Shown in pieces: positions 56,301 to 64,000 of a stretch of DNA of 64,000 bases. The notes beneath the pieces are model-generated. The model was not told the origin of the DNA. It made no database searches and worked only from the letters and a program-made list of their open reading frames with translations. Each line of letters starts with the position of its first letter. The stretch's first letter is position 1. Source of the stretch: Takashimella koratensis (lineage: Eukaryota; Basidiomycota; Tremellomycetes; Trichosporonales; Tetragoniomycetaceae); NCBI GenBank assembly GCA_003116875.1, contig BCKT01000006.1, positions 1,151,934-1,215,933 of the forward strand. Direction: 5' to 3'. Position numbers and translations under genes: made by a program.

Positions 56301-57365
56301 GTGGAAACGATCCCAGCTTGGTTGGAGGTCGGTACGACGTCTATCTTGGTCCGATTGGTCCATTACGTATTTCGACATTCCGCTCGACCGCACCAAAAGT
56401 CGCTCATGGGCATGTACCCTATCCCGCGGCCCCACTGGATGAGGCAGGCGCGGGAAGTGGCGGAGTAGGTGTGGGTGGAGGAAGAGTGATGAGCGCGTTT
56501 CCAGCGGTAGAGCCGCATGTGATCGTGCTTGCAGAGATGCCGGACCTTGAGGCGCTCTTGAGGGTGATGCAAGAGTGCGTTGCGGCGACTGCAGGTGCGG
56601 CAGCGGCGAACGGAGGTGAGGGAGCCGCGGTGGGCATTGCCGAGAGCGCAGGGATTGGAGGGACAGTAGTGGGGCCAGTCGAGAGTGGGGCAGAGGTAAC
56701 GGCTGAGACTGTCGACCCGGACGTAGAGATGGGCCCCGAGGCAGAGGACGCATCGTGGCTTGGCCTAGGCGAGATCTCCGCCCATGCCGAGTTGACGATC
56801 CAGGACGCGCTTCGGAACGCTGAACAACAAGTCGAGATGGACTTGGCGAGCGGGACGGAAAGTTCAAGTCTAGTCAATACCGTAGCCGGGAAACCGATCA
56901 TATCCGAACTGGCGGGGATGGATGTGATGAGTGTCATCGACCCCGCACTCCAAGAACCCAACGCCTCTGGGTCGGCGGGCGGGGTGGAGCCTGATTCAGG
57001 GGGGGTATGGACCCCAGCGTTGTCCATGCGAGTACCCGAGGAGGTCAAGGGGAAAGAAAGGGAGATGAAACTCCCGATCGTCCTGGTTAGGTCGGACGGA
57101 ATGGCCCTAGGTTTGGGGTACAGCGTCGTCGCTGACCGTTTAGCGGGGGGTGAACATTCCCACGAGGGAAGCTTAAGTGGGCAATGGGGTGAGTAGCTCT
57201 ACTTGGATCGGTTGTTTCCATGCTTCGTTGACAGGGCTTGGAAGGGTTGGGATGAAACTGACATTGTTAAAGCGCTACGAGTCGTGCAGGACCTGCAAGT
57301 GTGAGAACGACGAGGGAACGGTGAAGAGGATGAAGAGGGACTGGGAGGGCGGGGCAGGTGAATAG
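53327..57365 (+). CDS. CSL (CBF1/RBP-J/Su(H)) family transcription factor
   Basis: Nuclear DNA-binding factor, and fungi use CSL proteins without Notch. Five exons (53327-53641, 53763-53938, 54030-56038, 56148-57188, 57235-57365) give 1223 aa in frame. The N-terminal Rel-like domain keeps HPRTAQKSYGKERRLLYPPP (about 152-170), matching the core DNA-contact sequence KSYGNEKR. A large, mostly low-complexity insertion occupies about 185-465. The beta-trefoil part shows RSLETGLTCNDTFALWSRVHGQTVRTKFLH, ITYGSVVALVDVQTG, VKIVRIERNVA, HPVSELQRVGLVR and DDWMCWYIGCV. The C-terminal IPT/TIG-like part starts about residue 835 (VYLGPIGPLRIS) and ends with PIVLVRSDGMALGLGYSVV. The last exon adds a Cys-containing basic tail (CRTCKC). 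Position of its introns and the inserts fit fungal class CSL proteins. Confidence 0.86.
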
Positions 57366-60300
57366 GTTGGAAATCATTAGCATATGCATGGCGATTGTTG
57401 CCCTGGGTGTCTTGGGGGGTGGTTGGCGTAATCGGTGTAGTCGATGTAGTCGGTGCAGTCGATACAGCTGATCCATTTGAAGTACTGTAGGTGATCGTTG
57501 ACCGTGGATTTGGTCCAACTCATGACCGCTGAGATGAGGGTCCAGGCGCTGGTCGAGGCGGGTCGTTGAAGCTGAACATGACGTGTCGTTCGAGGTCCAC
57601 ATCAAGCCAGGTTCAACGGTAAGGCAGACATCCGTTGTCTGGGTCCCGGGAATAGAGCGGCTCGTCTACCATATCGGACGGAGCTGTCTCAGTCTGATCA
57701 GAGAGGCCCAGACCTGTCCTCTGTTCGTCCTAAGATAGGGCAATTCCGTTTACTGTCGTAGCCAGGGGACCCGTTAATGAAGACACTCGGAGCAGGTTGC
57801 ATGATGGACAATGGCACTTTGGAGAGAGGTTAGATCGAGGTGGATCTCATCAAACTCAGCCAGGCCCTGCACGACGTCCCCGACAACGATAACGGCCAAC
57901 CGCCAAGCGAACCAGGGAGGCGGTGGGCGGTGGTCATGTTCCAGCAATTCAGTCGCAGGGTCATAAGGGCACAAGGGCCCAAGGGTACAAGGGTACAAGG
58001 GCCCAAGCGCCAAGGGCGTTTTCTGATCGGTGGTGGCGTTCTTCTATTCCCTATGTCTACAACCAGGAAACCAACCAGGAAACCAACCAGGACTCCTGTC
58101 TTCTGTCCTGTCCCCACCATATATCACTGTAGTCTCCTGAAGAAGTGATGAACGATGAGACAGGGGATTAAGGAGGTAGGGCGAAAGGGGTCGTGAGTGC
58201 CTCGACATCCAAACGGAAAACTCTAATCAGCTGATGCCCACGTTCCCACAGCCCGAGGCTTGTAGAGGAAAAGTGAGGGTCTCTAGGTCCGTAGGTGGTG
58301 ACGCTTAGCTGGGGAAGAAAAGCCAGGTGCAAGACATTGTAAGCGTGGTTGGTGGTTACGAAACAGGTGATCTTTACTGAAACAGGTATCGGTCAAGGGC
58401 CAGGTGACCGCCGTAATGACGATTGCCAAGGACACCGCGGCTGGGTGTGTCCATGGTCAAGACCACTGTGGCCAGTGGTTCAGCCCAACCAAAGAAGTGA
58501 CGAAGAGAACAAGATGTCAGACTGCATCGAGCACAGAACACCCACGAAGGGCTGATAACATTCAGTCTCGTCGAACACATATACAATGGGATCGACAGTA
58601 GACAGAGCAGCCGCAGTAACAGAATGTACTCTGATCTGTGGACAATTGGCGGCCTGGGTAGTCCGAATCGTACGACCAAATTTAGACGATCTGATCCGAC
58701 GCATCTGCATGGCTCCATGGGATCAGTCCATTTGGTCGATTCGTGAGTCTCAGTTGGGGACATGCTAGACTCGGACGAAAGTATCGGCAGGTCTTTGAAT
58801 AGATAGGTATCGGCCGGTCTTAGTTGGGTTCAAGGTGGAGGAGTGTCCCGTTTGGATCTATGAACTTCACTTCTCCTTGCCTCGTTCCCACGTGGGTGCT
58901 GACGATGTCCATGTCAGAGGAAAAAACCGCCAGGAACAAGGGCGCTGGTTCCAAGACTGGGGAAGGGAAACGCAGAGGTCAGTTCAGGAGTACCAAGTGG
59001 TGCGTAAACGACCCTGTTTTTTTCAGCGGTGAGATGCCGGCATTGAGACAAAAGCTCAGAGTCGACTGAATGGTGGGTTTCTCAGCCACGGAGCCGTAGA
59101 AAGAAGGGACGGAGGAAATCTCGCCCAGGGTGGGAGACAGGAAAACGAAAGATGCTTGCCACAGTGGCGAGCCAGGCTGAACCCAAGTGCTGAGTCTCTC
59201 GGCAGAGGACGATGACAGGAACCGAGGACTCGCGGAAGACAGGAAGACAAAGGCGTTCAGTTGAATCCTGATAGATCGTCATCATCTATCCCATAGCAAT
59301 CGCCAGGGTTTACAGGGTCGACATACATATACAGTAATTCTCGATCCTCCTTGCTCGCCGGGCAGCGAAGCCCAACACCTGCATATGTACCTTTGTAACT
59401 GTGCTTGCAGCTGCGGCTAGGTCCGGCGGTGCGGCGACTCGACGATTCCAAGGCCCGAAGCGCCCAAGCCCGAGACCGTCGCATGGGAGAGGTGAAAGAT
59501 CGATCTAGAAAATGGGGCAGTCCGGGTACGATCCGATTACCCAACCTATAGACGAATGACGATATTTTACTGGATACTGGAATATGGTTTGGGAGGAAAC
59601 ACAAAAAAACATTGAAACACGCGCTCTGTAACCGAACCTGAGCTCGTTGCCGCTTGAACCCCACCCTGCGGCTGAAGTAGCCAAGGCGGCAGAGGAAACT
59701 GCGCTCAGAGCCTAAACCTGAACCTGATCACCCGCTTCCCCCCCTTTCCCCCTTTCCTCGTATGGCACCGGGTGCCCAGTGACCGGGTCCCAACCGCCAG
59801 GCATGGACCCCGTGAGCCCTACGTCTGCGCCGATGGAGATCGGAGTGGTGACATGCCTCGCTACGCCTCCACACCTATCTACTGTACCTAAGACAGATGA
59901 AGGTCTCTCCTCTGCCAGTGTGTCTCGTCACGCCTGGCTCGTGATCCGAAAACCAACAGCCAGGAGCCAGGAGCCAGGAGCTAGGCCCTCGGCCCTCGGC
60001 CCTCGTGCGCAGGCGAAGCCGCTAGGCGCAGACGCATGTCAGCACGGCGACTGCATGATAGCACATACCAAAGTTTCTGGCCAACACGCCGCCAGCTGCA
60101 GCTGGGAGACGTGATGAAAAATCTTTTTTTTTTTCTTCTTCTTTTTCTCGCCTCGTGCTCTCTCTCGGTCGCCTAGTGCAAACCTCTTTGCTCCTGCCCT
60201 TTCACCGAGACACGCACTGCCCGGGGACCACACCATACCATGCACCCTCATACCTCGCTACTTGTGTGTCCGCCGACATACTGCACTGACCAGCTTACCT

Positions 60301-61053
60301 TCCGTTGGCCCCGGAGCTATACGTACGTCGTCAGTATGCATGTCGGCACCCCCCTTTGCCCTCGTCCCCTGCCCCTTGGTGTCCTTGCCCCCTTGCTCCC
60401 TTGCCACTTGCTCCTTGCCGCCTACCTCCCCCCTGTCGTGCGACACTCTCGCAACTCCTCGAGAATAGGGTCCTAGGTCAAGCTTGGGGACAAGCAAACT
60501 TTTTTTCCCCCGTGTGACAAGAGAGACAGATGGACAGGTATATAGAACCTCGCCGAACATCGTCTCTACCCCACCCGACCACCACTCCCACTGACCCACT
60601 GGTTGGACCACGATCACTACCACTCACCACCACCCACTCATCAACCACCTCAACCACACGCAACGCTTCTCGACGAACCGCTGCCTTTCCTCGCCAGGAC
60701 CTTTCTTTCCCACGCCCCCCCAACGCCACGGCTTTGTTCCGCTCCTACCGTTATCTCGGACGGCTGTAATCTCTCCGACCACCCGCGATTGATTACGCGA
60801 CTAGATTACATTGCAGGGACATTTCGACCGGGTTTTTCCCCCTCGTTTTTTTTCTCTTTACAGAGAATTGATACTGCATCTACTGCATCTACGTGTTGAC
60901 CGAATCTCGATATCCTCTTGATCGCATCACCTTCGCATTCGACGGCAGTCAATCAGTGCTTGACCAGTCCTCGAAGCTGCTTCGGCGAGTCAATCGTCAG
61001 ACTCCACACCTCGCCTTTATCGCCTTTCTCGAAACACCGCCAACGAGATCATC
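57366..61053. other. Gene-poor region and leader of the next gene
   Basis: About 3.7 kb with no gene I can support. Short tandem repeats occur: 9-bp GTAGTCGAT/GCAGTCGAT units at 57435-57470, CAAGGGTAC/CAAGGGCCC units at 57970-58010, ACCAGGAA/ACC units at 58062-58092, and GCCAGGA plus CCCTCGG units at 59958-60004. A TATA-like GGTATATAG lies at about 60537-60545. From there to 61053 the sequence is C/A/T-rich and resembles a long (about 500 nt) leader of the gene starting at 61054. Confidence 0.4.
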
Positions 61054-62151
61054 ATGCCGTCGCTCCTCGACCTGCTGTACCGTGTGTCGCCAAAGCACAA
61101 GTCCCGTTCCGATCGAGAGCACAAGCGCGAGCCCAAACGGGAGTCCAAACGCGACGCACACCACTCGACATGGCGCTCATCTCCTTCCGTCTCTGACCGC
61201 CACTCGTCGGTCTACAGCTCTAGCCCCAGCTCGATCGACGTTAGCTTCCACCCTGCCCGGCGGTACGATGCCGACACCTCTCCTCCTGCTCCCAGCTACA
61301 AGCCCGCCGCTCACGCGAGCCCGTACAGCCACAACCCCTATTCTGCCGCCGCACGCGCCAAGTTCGCCTCGGCGGTCAACTTGAGCTCCACGCCAAATGC
61401 TGGTTACTACCGCCACCAGAACCCGTACGAGAGCTGCGAGTACATCCCTCACTCTGCCGCTCATGTCCAAGCGCTCCAACACTCTCTCCCTCGTCCAAAC
61501 CCGCACTTCATTGCCTCCCAAACCAGCTTTCACCAACCTCACTCCCCCTCCTACACCTCACACCCACACTACCTTCCCCCGCAGTCTCCGACCCTCGGGT
61601 TCCGCCACAACTTCTCCACCGTCGAGCTCCCTCACCACCGCCGGTCGACGATGCTCAGCGCCGATAGGGACGAGGTGGAGGTCGAGTTTGAGCGAGACAG
61701 CGACGACGAGAGCGTTTACGAGGAGGAGATTGAGAACAAATGGGACTGTCTATTCGATGAGGCGTACTTTCGGGCCCGAGTCGCATCGGTATCGTCCCCC
61801 CACCCAACACCGGCAACGGGACTCGGGTCGTCAAGGAATAGGTCGACAACCACCGTCGTGGTTCATCATCAGCGGCAACAACAGCAACAGCAGGCCAAGC
61901 AACGGCCTCAGCACCGCCTCACATCGCCTAGCGTCGCTTTCCTCCATACTTACTCGCACCAGCGCCTGTCCTTTGTGAGTCTTAGCTCTGGCTCCATCTC
62001 CTCTCTCTTGGTTCATCTTGCTCTATCTCGTGCTGTCTACCTGTCTCGTCATCATCGCCTCTCTGTCTCGCTATCGCCTCCCCAAGCTCCACCATACTCT
62101 CCTCTGTGTCGGTGTTGCGTTTCTAGTCGTGGACTCCAGCTACCCCCCTAA
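61054..62151 (+). CDS. Hypothetical Ser/His/Tyr-rich protein, C-terminus uncertain
   Basis: An open frame from ATG 61054, which I do not recognise. MPSLLDLLYRVSPKHK begins a highly basic N-terminus rich in alternating Lys/Arg/Glu/His, then a Ser/Tyr/Pro/His-rich middle (SPYSHNPYSAAARAKFAS). A compact acidic, probably conserved block follows at residues ~208-255 (DEVEVEFERDSDDESVYEEEIENKWDCLFDEAYFRARVAS). Then there is a polyglutamine run and a tail. A strong splice donor GTGAGT lies at 61975, so the listed 3' end (stop at 62151) may be intronic read-through, and the mature C-terminus could differ. The block with WDCLFDEAYFRARV looks like a short functional motif. Expected cytosolic or nuclear. 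Confidence 0.55.
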   Translation: MPSLLDLLYRVSPKHKSRSDREHKREPKRESKRDAHHSTWRSSPSVSDRHSSVYSSSPSSIDVSFHPARRYDADTSPPAPSYKPAAHASPYSHNPYSAAARAKFASAVNLSSTPNAGYYRHQNPYESCEYIPHSAAHVQALQHSLPRPNPHFIASQTSFHQPHSPSYTSHPHYLPPQSPTLGFRHNFSTVELPHHRRSTMLSADRDEVEVEFERDSDDESVYEEEIENKWDCLFDEAYFRARVASVSSPHPTPATGLGSSRNRSTTTVVVHHQRQQQQQQAKQRPQHRLTSPSVAFLHTYSHQRLSFVSLSSGSISSLLVHLALSRAVYLSRHHRLSVSLSPPQAPPYSPLCRCCVSSRGLQLPP

Positions 62152-63718
62152 TATTGCTTCATCGGGCCGAACGAGCTATCTCGTCATTCCCTCTTTCCTA
62201 TCCCTCATCTTGTCTCTGATCTTATTCGGCTGTCGGGGTTGAGCCCCGTTATCAGCCTGTTATCAGCGACGAGGGCACGAAGGGCACGGAGGTACAGTTT
62301 GGTGCCTCTTTGCGCCCTGGCATGATGGTTGAGACGGTGTCTTGGTCCTAGGATCCCCTGCTTAGGGAGAACCCATCCTAGGATCTTGGTCTCGTGGTGT
62401 TCTGTGGCTGAGGGGTTATCCTGCGTCTTGCGTCTCTTCTCGTGCCTGCTTCAAGGCGAAAGCTTGTTTTGGGTTTTTTGAATCTTGGTTTGCATGGGTT
62501 TACTGGGATTCTACTTGATCGGGCTTGGCGCGGTGCATGATTGGGGCGTGATCAACGATGAGGCGAAGGGTTATGATGGGAAGGTGGGAGGGTGGGAAGA
62601 TGGGAGGTGGGAGGTGGGAGGGGTTAGGCTGGCGAACAAGCGGTGAGACATGGCTTGAAGGGTCAGGTGGGCGCAGGCTGGTTTGACCGCCGCACCCTAG
62701 CGCCTGTTTTTCCTGCCTGTGTGTCTCGACGCCGCTTGCCTTGACCTGGGTCGTGGGTTGCTGGTGTGTTAATTGTCCTCGGACCATCTCACGCTCGCAT
62801 GCTGTCCCCTGCCTGTCTCCCCTGCCCCCCTGGCCCCCTCGCCCCCTTGGCTGTTGTCGATGGTGAGAGCGAGTTGGAGACACGTTTTTCATTAAGACGT
62901 GAAAACTGCCTCCAATTAAGGGACGGAAAAGGGGGCGGCGACGGAGATCTCCTAGCCGGGGGTAGGGTTAGTGGGTCTCTGGGTGGAGACTGGTGCTTTT
63001 CTCGCGCTGTTGGAGCACCGTAGCGGTTCCTGTGCTCGCTGGCTGGCTCTGCGGTCGCCGATGCCCCGTTCGGCCGCTGTGCCGCTGTGCCGCTGTGCCG
63101 CTGTGCTCTGCTTGCTTGCCACGTCGCTAGCCGGCTGGCTGTGCAGGCCGACGCAGACGCAGACGCAGGCGGAGGGTGAGCGGTGAGCGGTGACTGTGGC
63201 CCCGAAAATTAAAAATAAAAACCAAAGCTGGGAAATAAATCTCCGTTTGCTGGCTCATGGCTGGCTTGTCTCTCTCTGTCTCTGTCTCTGACTCTGTCTC
63301 TGTCTCTCCCCCTCTCCCCCTCTCCCCCTCTCCCCCTCTCTCCTCTCCCCCTCTCCCCTTGCCCTCGTCATCCGGTGCAGGGACTCGCCAGAGTCCAGTC
63401 ATACACTCATCCAGTGGCCCCGCTGCGCCCTATCCACCATGCACCGTCCACCCTCAACCACGAGCCCCATTCAACGCCCCATCCCATCCATCCACCCCCC
63501 TTTCCTTTCAATCCTTCAATCTCTTTTCAATCACTCTTCAATCCTTTTCAATCCCTCTCAATCTCCTCATTCACCTGCCCCATTCTAGACGATCATCCAT
63601 TCCCCTGTTCAACCCGTCCGACAGTCAAATCAGACCCATTCAGAGCTGACCACTTGCATCACCGCTCTCGGCACACCTGGCAACCTTTACCATCCGGCAG
63701 TCTCACACTCAATCAAGC
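62152..63718 (+). promoter_or_regulatory. Intergenic region and leader of the last gene
   Basis: About 1.57 kb with no supportable gene. Repeats on +: GCCGCTGTG four times at about 63074-63109, GACGCA units at 63150-63168, and a CCCTCTCC array at about 63308-63356. CAATC occurs six times at 63509-63563 with 8-11-nt spacing. The last ~250 nt are CA/CT-rich, a likely 5' leader. Confidence 0.4.
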
Positions 63719-64000
63719 ATGGCTACACCTGCGCCGGGCTCGGCAGGAGCCCCTCCCCCTATCGTCCCTCCTCGCTCCCACCTCCGCGCCGCTCCTCCTG
63801 CACCCATTCTCACCTATCCTACTTCCCTCTCAACCAGCACCACTGCATCTCAACCGCACGCACTCGGAGTCCCTCGCAACCCGTCCTGGTCAAGCGCCAA
63901 CGGCAGCAGCAGCCGCAGCAGTAGCAGCAGCTACGAAGACGGCGACCACCGTCGACCTGCGACCGACTACAACCACCACCACCACCACCACGGTCTCCCG
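63719..64000 (+). CDS. Hypothetical protein, 5' part only (runs off the window)
   Basis: An ATG at 63719 opens a frame of 94 codons to the window end. The visible N-terminus is Ala/Pro-rich (ATPAPGSAGAPPPIVPPRS), then Ser/Thr-rich, a poly-Ser/Arg patch (SSSRSSSSSSYEDGD) and a poly-His run at the edge. Low-complexity N-termini like this are typical of fungal regulatory proteins, but no domain is visible. The open frame, long CT-rich leader and position support a real gene start. Confidence 0.5.
   Translation, partial: MATPAPGSAGAPPPIVPPRSHLRAAPPAPILTYPTSLSTSTTASQPHALGVPRNPSWSSANGSSSRSSSSSYEDGDHRRPATDYNHHHHHHGLP

Overview
This is nuclear DNA of a fungus, most likely a basidiomycete yeast or related form. 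Almost every gene is split by short introns (about 40-120 nt, GTRAGT donors, CTAAT-like branch sites). The base composition is moderately GC-rich, and the gene set includes a fungal CSL factor, a TEA/ATTS factor, ELG1, MYH1 and NUDCD1-type genes. The class (perhaps Tremellomycetes) is only a guess. The window holds 18 protein-coding loci, one running off the right end. I saw no rRNA, tRNA, CRISPR array or intact transposon. One 60-N assembly gap lies at 26130-26189.

Layout. 0.3-8.2 kb: tyrosyl-tRNA synthetase, SAICAR synthetase (ADE1) and the PCNA-unloading clamp-loader subunit ELG1, all on +. 9.1-11.2 kb: a FAD-dependent monooxygenase (+). 11.2-17.6 kb: 6.4 kb without a supportable gene, ending in a long pyrimidine-rich stretch in front of a TEA/ATTS transcription factor (17.6-20.0 kb, +). 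20.8-30.0 kb: four HAD-superfamily phosphatase-like genes in tandem, all on -. 31-32.6 kb: a DxD glycosyltransferase (-). 34.2-39.6 kb: MYH1/MutY (-) divergent from a ferric reductase (+). 40.2-44.4 kb: glycerol-3-phosphate dehydrogenase and fructose-1,6-bisphosphatase (both -). 45.1-50.4 kb: a NUDCD1-like gene (-) sharing a 297-bp promoter with an unknown AT-hook protein (+). 51.1-57.4 kb: an unknown His/Pro-rich protein (-) divergent from a CSL transcription factor (+). 61.1-64 kb: two unrecognised low-complexity proteins (+).

The most unusual region is the HAD array. The first gene (276 aa) looks like a widespread fungal HAD/5'-nucleotidase-like protein. The other three are larger and divergent. 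In the first gene and in paralogues A and C the exon after catalytic motif I is exactly 26 nt with identical intron phases. A and C also share exons of 66 and 59 nt. All four keep the HAD motif I, II and IV signatures. A and C share a promoter motif (TCGAAGGCNNCAGT). Paralogue B carries a huge CT/GA microsatellite in a probable intron plus a frame problem. This looks like a lineage-specific, still-evolving enzyme family of unknown substrate.

The primary-metabolism genes (ADE1, GPD, FBP1, TyrRS) and genome-maintenance genes (ELG1, MYH1) are ordinary housekeeping loci, and I see no operon-like functional grouping. Exon boundaries were derived by hand from splice consensus and reading frame. For the genes whose lengths are given as totals, the summed exons are divisible by three.
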